From the NCBI RefSeq assembly GCF_002006355.2, contig NZ_CP096980.1:2728001-2792000 (forward strand): a stretch of DNA of 64,000 nt, read 5' to 3'. Made by a program: the position numbers and the translations under genes. The number at the start of each line of letters is the position of its first letter. The first letter of the stretch is position 1. Under the pieces are notes generated by a model. It worked only from the letters and a program-made list of their open reading frames with translations, was not told the origin of the DNA and did no database searches. Shown here piece after piece: positions 1 through 8,660 of this stretch. The DNA comes from Clostridium felsineum DSM 794 (GTDB taxonomy: Bacteria > Bacillota > Clostridia > Clostridiales > Clostridiaceae).

Positions 1-230
1 AAAAAAATCACTGGCACATTTCTATGCTTAATTTTTTCAAACAAACTAAAGCCGTCGATTTTAGGAAGCATTATATCCAAAAGTATTAGATCGTAGCTTT
101 CTTCTTCAATTAATCTTAATGCTTCCTCTCCATTGTAGGCAGCTTTATTTTTATAATGTGCCACATCTAAATTTAGTTTTATTAAATTTGAAATAGGCAC
201 TTCATCCTCAACTATCAAAATATTTATCAA
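1..230 (-). CDS. Response regulator, N-terminal part (runs off window)
   Basis: This is the first ~76 codons of a two-component response regulator. The protein opens LINILIVEDEVP, which carries the acidic pair of a receiver domain, and continues to the phospho-acceptor region LLLDIMLPKIDGF. The start is a TTG at 230 preceded by GGGGAGAAAGG at a good distance; no ATG fits. The output domain lies outside the window, so the family (OmpR-like is common with this receiver) cannot be fixed. It is transcribed in the same direction as the secreted PepSY-like gene upstream (335-1084), a common pairing in clostridia. Confidence 0.85.
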   Translation of the reverse strand, partial: MINILIVEDEVPISNLIKLNLDVAHYKNKAAYNGEEALRLIEEESYDLILLDIMLPKIDGFSLFEKIKHRNVPVIF

Positions 231-278
231 TGTACCTTTCTCCCCTTTTGTTTCTTGTAATACTTTTATTTACAATTA

Positions 279-318
279 TAGACCAAGTATTAATTATTTT
301 AAATATATACTTGGTCTA
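279..318. other. 12-bp perfect inverted repeat between PepSY gene and response regulator
   Basis: TAGACCAAGTAT at 279-290 is repeated inverted at 307-318 with a 16-nt spacer. It lies in the 104-nt gap between the stop of the secreted protein gene and the TTG of the response regulator. No proper T-run follows on the minus strand, so it may be a weak terminator or processing hairpin, or an operator for the response regulator gene. Confidence 0.5.
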
Positions 319-334
319 ATTTAAATTCTAAAAA

Positions 335-1084
335 CTATCTATTGAAAACATTGCTATAATCTTGATAATGCATAACATTATAATCTTTTGTACTAATCTC
401 CAAATCTATTATATTCCATTTATCATAATTTGATTTATTCTTAACTTTAAAACTCACATAAGCAAGATTATTATTATTCTTAATTGAAATAGAATTAAGA
501 TCCACATAAGACGCCTTACCTATTTCTTGAAGATAGCTTATTGCTGCATTTTTAACCTTTATATCATCTGCTTTGTATTGTACATTTAAATCTTCTCTGC
601 TTATAGCCGTTACATTTATCACTTCTCCAGTGTTTTCATCAATCTGAACAAAATATGTTCCATCATTAGAATTAGTATTAAAATCAACACTTACAGTATA
701 ATCCGAGTGTTCTGACCACTCTAACTGTTCCCTTCCTGAATTAAGCTTTTTCTCATCATTAGCATATTTTTTCATGTAGTTCTCTGCACTTTGCTTCATT
801 TTGTTATATTCTTTGGCTTCAGTTCTTGAAATCTCTGTTCCTGAAAGTCTACTAACATCCACATTGGCATAATCCTTCATTGCTTTTGTTGCAATTTGAA
901 TTGCTTTTTCATCACTTACAGTATTATTTAATGAATAGTTACTTTTATTAGCTTTACTATTTTCTGCTGCAACAACCACATTTTTAGTACCTGCATTACC
1001 ATTTTCATTTTCATATATACCTAATGAAGCTCCTGAAACCACCGCCATTGTAAGAATAGCCATACCAATTTTTTTTACTATCAT
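335..1084 (-). CDS. Secreted PepSY-like protein
   Basis: Exported protein of about 249 residues. It has a positively charged start (MIVKKIGM), a hydrophobic stretch and a signal-peptide-like region, then a Lys/Asn-rich linker. The middle and C-terminal parts (YTVSVDFN, GTYFVQIDENTGEVI) look like PepSY/YcdB-type repeats, domains that often modulate secreted proteases or act beside two-component systems. I chose the ATG at 1084 because AGGGAGAA precedes it; a longer reading frame to 1120 has no ribosome site. The adjacent downstream response regulator suggests a role in envelope sensing. The family call rests on pattern only. Confidence 0.6.
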   Translation of the reverse strand: MIVKKIGMAILTMAVVSGASLGIYENENGNAGTKNVVVAAENSKANKSNYSLNNTVSDEKAIQIATKAMKDYANVDVSRLSGTEISRTEAKEYNKMKQSAENYMKKYANDEKKLNSGREQLEWSEHSDYTVSVDFNTNSNDGTYFVQIDENTGEVINVTAISREDLNVQYKADDIKVKNAAISYLQEIGKASYVDLNSISIKNNNNLAYVSFKVKNKSNYDKWNIIDLEISTKDYNVMHYQDYSNVFNR

Positions 1085-1109
1085 TTTTATTCTCCCTTTA
1101 AATATATTT

Positions 1110-1146
1110 GTTTTGTGCACAAAACCCTTATTACAATTTCATTATA
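1110..1146 (-). promoter_or_regulatory. Promoter with 16-bp perfect palindrome at the start of transcription
   Basis: On the minus strand a TATAAT -10 box lies at 1141-1146 with no good -35 box, as in activator-dependent promoters. The perfect palindrome GTTTTGTGCACAAAAC at 1110-1125 would fall about +8 to +23, between the transcription start and the ribosome site of the PepSY-like gene. It looks like a dimeric regulator site. Confidence 0.45.
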
Positions 1147-1201
1147 CAAAGAAGCTTTAAAAAACTTATTATCTACTTGTCATAAAGTTGTAAAAATTTG
1201 A

Positions 1202-2368
1202 TTAGAATTTTTTCTTTAAAAAAAGTATTCCAATAAAAAATTCTAGTAAAGATGCAATAATAAAAATCCATTTTACCTCTATGAAGCTTGAAGCAACTGA
1301 ACCAATTAAAAGTGATAATACACTTATAGGCTGAACTATAGAATTAACAAACCCCGAAACTCGTCCAAGTAAATTCTCTGGTGTCTTTTCCTGAATAACT
1401 GTTTGGAGTATACTTCCATTAAAGGTGTCTAATATACCCATTACAGAAAACAGCGCAAGACTTAAAGGGAAATATGTATTAACTGAAAAAGCTATAACAA
1501 TGAGAGCATCCATTATTAGACAAGCTGAAAGAAGAAATAGTTTATTTTTCTTTTGAAACCTTCCAAATATTATTCCTCCAACTATGGCTCCAATTCCTGC
1601 AAATGCAAATAAAAATCCTACTCTCTTAGCCATAAGCACACTTCCACCTAAATAATTTGCAGTAAAAATATAAATAAGTGGCGTCTCCATGGAGATAATA
1701 AAGGTTATAAAAATATCTATTAAAAAAATCCACTTTATATTTTCATTTTTCATTACAACCTTAAAGCCAGAAATAAAATCTTCTTTTAACTCTAACTTTT
1801 CACTAGAACCTTCATTTAATTTAAAGAAAAGGGAAAGAATACTTATTAATATAAAGGATACACCGTCAAGTATAAAAGCACCTCTACTTCCAATAAGATT
1901 TATTAGCACTCCTGCAAACGCATATCCCATTACTACTACAATTCCACTTATAGACATAATAAGTCCATTAGCCTTACCTAGGTTCTTTTTATCAAGCAAA
2001 AGTGGAATAAGTGCAGTTTCAATTGGCATTAGAAAGGCTTTAAAAATACCACTTAAAATAATTATCAAAAGGGTTGTAGTAATACTTTTAGTTATTGCAA
2101 ACATAAAGGAAGTTACAGCAAAAAGCATATTTACAACTATAAATGATATCTTCTTATTCTTTTTATCTATAAAATTTCCTACAAACATACCTAATATTAA
2201 AATTGGCAAGCTCTCAAAAATATAGATTAGGTTTACGTTAAAAGCTCCCCCTTTAAATTCTGTAACTTTATTTGCTAAAGCTATGGTTGTAAGCTTTGTT
2301 CCAATTCCAGAAATAAATATTCCAATTAAATAAATTATAAAATTTGAGCTTTTGTATATGTTTTTCAT
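1202..2368 (-). CDS. MFS transporter (drug-efflux type)
   Basis: A 388-residue major facilitator of the MFS_3/macrolide-efflux type with about 12 hydrophobic segments. The loop after helix 2 reads GNFIDKKNKK, a degenerate form of the MFS GxxxDRxxRR motif. The start at 2368 has GGAGGGAAT upstream. It probably exports a drug or small amphiphile; the substrate cannot be told. The next gene in the same direction is the PepSY-like gene, about 120 nt downstream with its own promoter. Confidence 0.8.
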   Translation of the reverse strand: MKNIYKSSNFIIYLIGIFISGIGTKLTTIALANKVTEFKGGAFNVNLIYIFESLPILILGMFVGNFIDKKNKKISFIVVNMLFAVTSFMFAITKSITTTLLIIILSGIFKAFLMPIETALIPLLLDKKNLGKANGLIMSISGIVVVMGYAFAGVLINLIGSRGAFILDGVSFILISILSLFFKLNEGSSEKLELKEDFISGFKVVMKNENIKWIFLIDIFITFIISMETPLIYIFTANYLGGSVLMAKRVGFLFAFAGIGAIVGGIIFGRFQKKNKLFLLSACLIMDALIVIAFSVNTYFPLSLALFSVMGILDTFNGSILQTVIQEKTPENLLGRVSGFVNSIVQPISVLSLLIGSVASSFIEVKWIFIIASLLEFFIGILFLKKKF

Positions 2369-2427
2369 TAAATTCCCTCCATTTTAAGCCTGTCATGAAG
2401 GTTAAACTTATTCTTACAAAAAATAGC

Positions 2428-2455
2428 AAAAGCCTAGACTTCTGCCTAGGCTTTT
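2428..2455 (-). terminator. Hairpin terminator after small ORF
   Basis: AAAAGCCTAG (2428-2437) pairs with CTAGGCTTTT (2446-2455) around an 8-nt loop. On the minus strand it is followed by TTTTGCTATTTTTTG, a reasonable rho-independent terminator 14 nt past the stop of the 32-residue ORF. Confidence 0.75.
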
Positions 2456-2468
2456 AACTTTCTCTTTA

Positions 2469-2567
2469 TTAAAAAGTGTCTGACAGGTTATCGTTTAAGT
2501 TTACATAATATTTATTTTTCAATATAAATGCCCTGTAAACTTGTTTTTTGCTCATATCGATAACCAT
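2469..2567 (-). CDS. Small ORF, 32 residues, unknown function
   Basis: ATG at 2567 is preceded by AAGGAGTG at ideal spacing and the frame ends in TAA directly before a hairpin terminator. The product starts MVIDMSKKQVYRAF and ends LNDNLSDTF. It is basic in its first half and polar, with no membrane segment. It sits between the terminator of the ABC exporter genes and the MFS gene. I recognise no family. The ribosome site and the dedicated terminator favour a real small protein, but a decayed gene end is possible. Confidence 0.45.
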   Translation of the reverse strand: MVIDMSKKQVYRAFILKNKYYVNLNDNLSDTF

Positions 2568-2655
2568 TATCATTCACTCCTTTTTACTTTATATGATTTT
2601 ATTTTGACACAAATTTAAAACTAATTCAAGTACCCTATTTTCCATCTTAATAAAA

Positions 2656-2698
2656 TGCACCCCAATATTAGCTTTATTCGTCTAATTTTTGAGGTGCA
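2656..2698 (-). terminator. Terminator of the ABC exporter operon
   Basis: TGCACCCCAATATTAG (2656-2671) pairs with CTAATTTTTGAGGTGCA (2682-2698) with small mismatches. On the minus strand TTTTATT follows. It lies about 30 nt after the stop of the second ABC half-exporter gene. Confidence 0.75.
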
Positions 2699-2728
2699 CT
2701 TAAATAATATTCATTTTTCCCTTATAAG

Positions 2729-4486
2729 CTATTCTGCGAACTGTGCATTATAAAGCTCTTCATAATATCCTTTTCTTAAAAGCAGTTCTTCATGGGTCCC
2801 CTGTTCTACAATATTTCCATTATTCATTACTAAAATCAAATCCGCATTTTTTATTGTAGATAATCTATGTGCAATTACAAAAGAAGTTCTCCCTTTCATA
2901 ATATTTCTCATAGCATCTTGAAGCTTTTTTTCGAGCCTTGTATCTACAGAGCTTGTAGCCTCATCCAAAATAAGTATAGGTGGATCACTTAGAACAGAAC
3001 GAGCTATTGTCAAAAGTTGTTTTTCTCCTTGAGAAATATTGCTACCCTCTTCATTTAACACCATATTATAACCACCAGGAAGTGTAGTAATAAAGTGATT
3101 GATATTTGCAACCTTTGCCGCCTCAATAATTGCCTCATCTGTAGAATTTTCTTTTCCATAAGCAATATTTTCTTTAATAGTACCATTAAATAGCCAAGTG
3201 TCTTGAAGCACCATTCCGAATTTTGCTCTAAGATCATCCCTTTTAAGCTTTCGAATATCTACACCATCTATTTTAATTACGCCATCAGTAACCTCATAAA
3301 ACCTCATAAGCAAATTAATTAATGTGGTTTTTCCCACACCTGTAGGTCCAACTATTGCTACCATCTGGCCACTTTTTACTTTAAAATTAAGATTATGAAT
3401 TAAAGTTTTATCCTTTGTATAAGAAAAATTTACATTTTCAAAGGATACATCTCCCTTAACATTTTTATCCCCCGTTACTGTTTCTAAGCTTTCTGTTTCA
3501 TCCTCTTCATTTAAAAAATCAAATACTCTATGAATTGCTGCTATAGAAGATTGAATAACCCCAGATAATTGAGTAATTTGAGACATTGGTTGATTTACCT
3601 GCCAAATATAACGTATGAATGCTTGAAGTTGACCTACTTTAATTACACCAGCCATTACATAAAAAGCTCCCCAAATAATTATAACTCCAATTCCAATATA
3701 AGTAGCAAAAGTCACTAAAGGATTCATTAAACCGCTGATAAACTGTGCTTTAAAACCACTTTGACATAGTTTATTATTAGCATATGTAAATTCGTCTATT
3801 GCATCCTTTTGCTTTCCAAATAGTTTAATTTCATTGAAACCAGTGAATTTTTCCTGCACAATACTATTTAATTTTCCAAGTGCATCCTGCTGCTGTTGAA
3901 ACAACGGCTGTGACTTTTTTGTAACTATTTTAGATATAATAATAGATAACGCTATAATTATTAAAGAAACTACAGCCATAAGACTTTGAATATTAAACAT
4001 CATAAACACAGCAAAACTAAGTCCCAAAGCCGCATTTAGAATCTTAGCAAAGCTTTCCTGCAGTGCATTTGAAATAGTATCCACATCGTTAGAAGCACGA
4101 CTTAAAACATCTCCTACAGGATTTTTATCGAAATATGCCATTGGAAGTTTTGCAATTTTCGCCTGAACCTCTCTTCTCAAATCTACCATAGCACCTTGTA
4201 TAGCATCTGTAAGTAAAAATTGATAAATGAGATTACTTAACGCTCCCAAACCATAAACAAAAACTAAGGTTATTATAATTTGATTTATTTTTATAAAGTT
4301 AACCCTTCTTTTTGCTGTAACATCAGAGAAAAGCTGTGTTGTAATTTTTCCTTCTAAAGTAGGACTCCATGCAACAAAGAAGGCATATGAAACAATTAGT
4401 AATATGGCTAAAATTATCCTAACCCTATATTTTTTAAGATAAGGGATCAAACGCTTAATGCCATTATCCTTATTCTTCATCGACAT
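2729..4486 (-). CDS. ABC half-exporter, second subunit (permease-ATPase fusion)
   Basis: 585 residues: an N-terminal six-helix exporter domain (about 1-310) fused to an ATPase domain. Visible motifs are Walker A GPTGVGKTT, signature ISQGEKQ in place of the canonical LSGGQ, Walker B ILILDEATSSVD and the switch histidine in IAHRLST. An intact catalytic Glu with a variant signature is typical of one half of a heterodimeric exporter. The start ATG (4486) overlaps the end of the upstream half-exporter gene by 10 nt, so the two are translationally coupled. It likely exports drugs, peptides or lipids under MerR control. Confidence 0.9.
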   Translation of the reverse strand: MSMKNKDNGIKRLIPYLKKYRVRIILAILLIVSYAFFVAWSPTLEGKITTQLFSDVTAKRRVNFIKINQIIITLVFVYGLGALSNLIYQFLLTDAIQGAMVDLRREVQAKIAKLPMAYFDKNPVGDVLSRASNDVDTISNALQESFAKILNAALGLSFAVFMMFNIQSLMAVVSLIIIALSIIISKIVTKKSQPLFQQQQDALGKLNSIVQEKFTGFNEIKLFGKQKDAIDEFTYANNKLCQSGFKAQFISGLMNPLVTFATYIGIGVIIIWGAFYVMAGVIKVGQLQAFIRYIWQVNQPMSQITQLSGVIQSSIAAIHRVFDFLNEEDETESLETVTGDKNVKGDVSFENVNFSYTKDKTLIHNLNFKVKSGQMVAIVGPTGVGKTTLINLLMRFYEVTDGVIKIDGVDIRKLKRDDLRAKFGMVLQDTWLFNGTIKENIAYGKENSTDEAIIEAAKVANINHFITTLPGGYNMVLNEEGSNISQGEKQLLTIARSVLSDPPILILDEATSSVDTRLEKKLQDAMRNIMKGRTSFVIAHRLSTIKNADLILVMNNGNIVEQGTHEELLLRKGYYEELYNAQFAE

Positions 4487-6207
4487 AACTCCTCCCTTGA
4501 CATCTGGCTAGCTGCTATTTCGTAATAAGTCTCACAACTTTCCAAAAGCTCATTATGATTTCCTACCCCAACTACCTTTCCTTCATTTAGTACAATAATT
4601 TTATCAGCATCCATAATTGAAGATATCCTTTGAGCAACAATTAATGTAATAGCATCACTAATCTCACCTTTAAGACTTTTTCTTAGTTTTGAATCTGTTT
4701 TAAAATCCAAAGCAGAAAAGGAATCATCAAATACATAAATATCCGGTTTTCTTATAATTGCTCTTGTAATACTAAGCCTTTGTTTTTGTCCACCAGATAG
4801 ATTCCTTCCTCCCTCTTCTAACATTTCTTCAAATCCATTTGTCTTATTTTTTATAAAATCGTAAGACTGTGCGATTTTGCTGACTTTTTTTATTTCAGTT
4901 TGCTTTGCATCATGTTTTCCGTATTTTATATTTTCTTTTATGCTTCCTGAAAATAATAGCGCCTTTTGTGGGATGAAACCAATTTTTTTGCGTAAAGCCT
5001 CTAAACTATATTCTCTAACATCTACTCCATCTACCTTTATACTTCCTTCAGTAACATCATATAATCTAGGAATTAAGTTAATAAGTGTACTTTTACCACT
5101 GCCTGTACTTCCAATAAAAGCAACTACCTCTCCTTTTTTAGCTTTAAAGCTTATATCCTTAAGAACTGCTTCTTCGCTTAAAGGATACTTAAAGGTAACA
5201 TGATCAAACTCTAAAGTTCCACTTTCATCTCCACTTTCTACTGCATTTTCTGAATTCTTTATACTAGGAATTTCCTTAAGTAATTCTTCAATACGCTTAG
5301 CACTTATTTCTGCACGAGGATACATTACAAATACAATTGAAAATAGCATAATAGAAAACATGGCATGAAACATATACTCTTCAAAAGCAACTAGCTGTCC
5401 AACTTGAAGTGTTCCCATGTTTATCATTTTACTTGACATAATAAATACAATTACTACTGCTATATTTAATAACATAAAAAATGCTGGTTCTGAAACAGAC
5501 ATAAGTTTAAAAAGCTTTTTGGCATTATCAGCATAATCTTCATTCGCTTTTGCATATCTTTTACTCTCATAATTATCCTTTCGAAATGCCCTTATAACCC
5601 TAACACCACTTAAATTCTCCCTTAAAATTCTATTTAGTTTATCCATTCCCTTTTGTTGTCTATCACTTATTGGATCACTGGTTTTTGCAATTATAAACAC
5701 ACCTAAACAAATAACAGGAATACAACCTGCAATAATCATAGATAAGCTTATACTTGTCCTTATTACCATAAACACACTTATTAGAATCATAATAGGTGTA
5801 AGTAACGCAGTTCTAAATATTACATTAATAAACTGCATTAAAACAAAGGCATCATTAGTAGTTCTAGTTATCATGCTTGATATACCAAATTTATTATATT
5901 CAGTATGAGAAAATTCCTGCGACTTTTTAAAAATATCATTTCTTATATCTCTTATAATTGAAGTACTTACCTTTGAACTACAATAAGCCAGTATTATATT
6001 ACCTACTCCCCCAATAACGGCTACCACTAAAATAAGAACTCCAAGTTTATAAATATATTCTTTATTATTAACGGCAATTCCCTTATCAATCATATTAGAA
6101 ACAATAGTTGGAATTCCCAGCTCTGATGTTGCAAAGCCAAGTACTCCTAAGATATTTAAAAATACATATAATTTATACCTCTTTAGGTATTTTAAAATTA
6201 ACTTCAA
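4477..6207 (-). CDS. ABC half-exporter, first subunit (permease-ATPase fusion)
   Basis: About 577 residues with a six-helix exporter domain then an ATPase domain: Walker A GSTGSGKST, signature LSGGQKQR and Walker B IYVFDDSFSALD. The usual catalytic Glu after the Walker B Asp is an Asp (FDD) and the switch region reads VAQRISS instead of a histidine. This marks the degenerate ATP site of a heterodimer, complementing the partner gene. I prefer a TTG start at 6207, preceded by AGAGAGG, because the only ATG (6249) lies at the predicted transcription start and lacks a ribosome site. Confidence 0.88.
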   Translation of the reverse strand: MKLILKYLKRYKLYVFLNILGVLGFATSELGIPTIVSNMIDKGIAVNNKEYIYKLGVLILVVAVIGGVGNIILAYCSSKVSTSIIRDIRNDIFKKSQEFSHTEYNKFGISSMITRTTNDAFVLMQFINVIFRTALLTPIMILISVFMVIRTSISLSMIIAGCIPVICLGVFIIAKTSDPISDRQQKGMDKLNRILRENLSGVRVIRAFRKDNYESKRYAKANEDYADNAKKLFKLMSVSEPAFFMLLNIAVVIVFIMSSKMINMGTLQVGQLVAFEEYMFHAMFSIMLFSIVFVMYPRAEISAKRIEELLKEIPSIKNSENAVESGDESGTLEFDHVTFKYPLSEEAVLKDISFKAKKGEVVAFIGSTGSGKSTLINLIPRLYDVTEGSIKVDGVDVREYSLEALRKKIGFIPQKALLFSGSIKENIKYGKHDAKQTEIKKVSKIAQSYDFIKNKTNGFEEMLEEGGRNLSGGQKQRLSITRAIIRKPDIYVFDDSFSALDFKTDSKLRKSLKGEISDAITLIVAQRISSIMDADKIIVLNEGKVVGVGNHNELLESCETYYEIAASQMSREELCR

Positions 6208-6256
6208 CTTTTTACCTCTCTTTTTTATATACTTGATTTCATAGGTCACATATAAT

Positions 6257-6287
6257 ATGATAAAGTATAATGTTACCTTATAGTCAA
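6257..6287 (-). promoter_or_regulatory. MerR-type promoter with operator in a 19-bp spacer (ABC exporter)
   Basis: Minus strand: -35 TTGACT (6282-6287), 19-bp spacer, -10 TATCAT (6257-6262). The overlong spacer holds the dyad TATAAGGTAACATTATA (6266-6282 on the plus strand as its complement), symmetric at 14 of 17 positions. MerR activators bind such spacers and untwist them to allow transcription. It drives the ABC exporter and lies in the divergent gap with the MerR gene. Confidence 0.75.
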
Positions 6288-6302
6288 GAGGAGATTAATA
6301 AA

Positions 6303-7109
6303 ATGCATGAAAAATATTTTACCACCGGGGAATTTGCCAAAATGTGCAATGTTGAAAAGCATGTTTTATTTCACTATGATAATATAGACCTTTTTAAGCC
6401 TGCTATAATAAACGAAAATGGATATCGCTATTATTCATACAATCAATATTTCACTTTTTATGTAATAATAAATTTGAAAATGCTTGGAATGTCCCTAAAA
6501 GATATAAAAGTATACCTTCAGCAGCGCAATCCTTCCTTACTTTTAAAACTGCTTGAAGAAAAAAGTTTGGAAGTAGCTGAAAAAATAAAATGGTTTCAAG
6601 ATCTACAAAAGACTATTGAAACCATGAAAATCACAACAACGGAGGCTCTAAATAGCGATGACACTATATGTTTAAAAGCTCTTCCTTGTGAAATTATTTT
6701 CAGATCAGATAATATAGAAAATGCCTCTGGAAAAAGCTTTGCCAGCTTTATGCAAGAATATACTAGGTTTTCTAAAAATTTAGATATCACCATACAGGAA
6801 TCTATAGGTAGTATATTATCAGTTAAAAATCTAAGAAATAAGAACTTCTTTACTCTTTCTTACTTATATATAAAATCCGATTCCTTTATAAAAGGCAAAA
6901 CTGCACTCCGCAAAGCTGGTATGTATTTATGTGGATATTTTAAAGGTAGCTATGAAGATACAGATACGATGTATGATAAGCTGTTAAATTATGCAGATAA
7001 CAATGGTATTAACTTAGGAGAATATTCTTTTGAGGAATATTTGATTTCTGATATTGCTGAAAAGGAACCAGAAAATTATGTTACAAAAATTATGATAGAA
7101 ACTTTATAA
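6303..7109 (+). CDS. MerR-family transcriptional regulator
   Basis: About 268 residues. The N-terminal winged helix-turn-helix reads YFTTGEFAKMCNVEKHVLFHYDNIDLFKP, followed by GYRYYSYNQ and a long dimerisation helix; the C-terminal half resembles GyrI-like effector-binding domains of multidrug sensors. ATG at 6303 has AGAGGAG upstream, so the longer frame to 6270 is not used. It is divergent from the heterodimeric ABC exporter whose promoter has the MerR-type 19-bp spacer, so it very likely activates the exporter when it binds a drug-like ligand. Confidence 0.85.
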   Translation: MHEKYFTTGEFAKMCNVEKHVLFHYDNIDLFKPAIINENGYRYYSYNQYFTFYVIINLKMLGMSLKDIKVYLQQRNPSLLLKLLEEKSLEVAEKIKWFQDLQKTIETMKITTTEALNSDDTICLKALPCEIIFRSDNIENASGKSFASFMQEYTRFSKNLDITIQESIGSILSVKNLRNKNFFTLSYLYIKSDSFIKGKTALRKAGMYLCGYFKGSYEDTDTMYDKLLNYADNNGINLGEYSFEEYLISDIAEKEPENYVTKIMIETL

Positions 7110-7185
7110 ACATAATACTCTATTTCCTTTTTGGCTATTTAACATTTTAAAATTGTATCATATTTAAGTCAGCTTTTAGATAAAA

Positions 7186-8475
7186 TTATGTCTGTTGATA
7201 ATTGGTTGCAGCAATATTACACTCTTCACATATAAAAGCATACTTAACTCCTTCACCGTACTCCATAACATCTTCACTATCTATTTGTCCAATAAATTTC
7301 ATAGATTTATTGCATTTGGGACATTTAGGATACTCTGCATCTTGAAGCCAAGTTGGATGTCCACCAATTTGTGATATACTAGTTTGAGCAAAAGGACTTG
7401 CTGCATGATAACAGCTTCTTTTTTCTTGTGCTAAAACAAGATTGTTATTATACTGAATTTCCTCTTCATCCTCTACATCTGGAAGATAACTTGGTTTCTT
7501 ATTAAAACTACTCCACTTATAATTTCCTTCTCCATCTATTTCAGTGTAAATTGTGCCATAACAAGTACAAATATCACAGGTAGCAATTCTAAGCCTTTTC
7601 CCTGAAAGCTTTAAAAATTCTAAGGAAGGATGTGATAAATCAAATTCAAATAAAACAATAAGTCGTGAATTGCACCATGGACACTTCTCCTCTAAATCTG
7701 ATAAAATCTTAACTGGATTATCATTTTTATTAATTTTTACAGCATCTACAAGGGCATAACTTTCTTTATAAAATAGTTCTCTTTTTTTACCCTTTTCATC
7801 TAACTCCCAACCAGCTTCTAAAGCATACTCTTCTGGCTTTATATATAACTTCTCTTTCCAAACTGGCGGCTGACTTTTCCACTCATTAAATAAGCTTACT
7901 ATTCTTTTATCTCCAATCCAAGATAATGCAAGCAATAACTCATTTCTATCATTTTCATTCTTCTCTATCTCTTCAATTAATGCGTCTCTTACTTCTTCTG
8001 AAGCACCTTTAAAAGCAATACTTGGCCTATAATTCTTTGATTTTATTAATATTTCTAAACAGTCCGTTAAGGCAACCTTTGTGAAACAAGCTAATTCTAT
8101 TATAATTTCTTCAGCTTTATCTATTTGCTTTTCTTTAATTAGCTGTATAACATAACCTTTAAGCTTTTGAATATCTTCTAGAGTAAGTACTTCATATATT
8201 TCTTCTACAGTTTTTTCATATGGCAAATAATTTTTAAGAGGATCATATTTTTTTGAGTTATGCATAATGATTAAAATTTCTACTAAATCCGTAATACCTT
8301 CATATAAATTTATATCTTTACGATTCTTTTTTATATATTTCTCTTTTTCTTTTCTCTTTATTTCTGTAAAACAAGGCATACAGTATCCACCCGTTTTCTC
8401 AACTGTACTTAAAAGAGGCATGCCTTTACATTCACTATTTTTACAAGGAATTCTTAATACGTCTTCTTTATTCAT
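7186..8475 (-). CDS. DUF1963-like (YwqG-type) zinc-ribbon protein
   Basis: 429-residue soluble protein. Near the N-terminus is a Cys4 pattern (CKNSECKG...GYCMPC). The middle is helical and repeat-like. The C-terminal ~200 residues have the DUF1963/YwqG look (QIGGHPTWLQDAEYPKCPKCNKSMKFIGQID) with a second Cys pair set (CPKC, CEEC). Function is unknown; the Cys pairs suggest structural zinc. It is a single gene with no strong ribosome site at 8475. Confidence 0.6.
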   Translation of the reverse strand: MNKEDVLRIPCKNSECKGMPLLSTVEKTGGYCMPCFTEIKRKEKEKYIKKNRKDINLYEGITDLVEILIIMHNSKKYDPLKNYLPYEKTVEEIYEVLTLEDIQKLKGYVIQLIKEKQIDKAEEIIIELACFTKVALTDCLEILIKSKNYRPSIAFKGASEEVRDALIEEIEKNENDRNELLLALSWIGDKRIVSLFNEWKSQPPVWKEKLYIKPEEYALEAGWELDEKGKKRELFYKESYALVDAVKINKNDNPVKILSDLEEKCPWCNSRLIVLFEFDLSHPSLEFLKLSGKRLRIATCDICTCYGTIYTEIDGEGNYKWSSFNKKPSYLPDVEDEEEIQYNNNLVLAQEKRSCYHAASPFAQTSISQIGGHPTWLQDAEYPKCPKCNKSMKFIGQIDSEDVMEYGEGVKYAFICEECNIAATNYQQT

Positions 8476-8660
8476 ATTTTATCTTTAGCTTGAGAATATA
8501 TTATAATTACTAAACTCCTGCTAAATCTCCTTTCTTAATTTTATGTAATTTGTAATATTTATTTTGTATGTATCTATCATCCTTTAATTTGAATCAATTT
8601 CAAGAAGCATTACAATATCATTTATCTCTATCCATTTCTTAATTCTTATAACCAATTTTA

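Noticed and set aside
1689..2225. 178-residue plus-strand frame across the MFS gene
   Set aside because: Antisense shadow of the MFS coding region, rich in Ile/Lys/Ser runs and without a ribosome site.
6233..6256. Plus-strand TTGATT/TATAAT pair as promoter of the first MerR gene
   Set aside because: Spacing is only about 12 bp, too short for a sigma-A promoter; the regulator's own promoter remains unclear.
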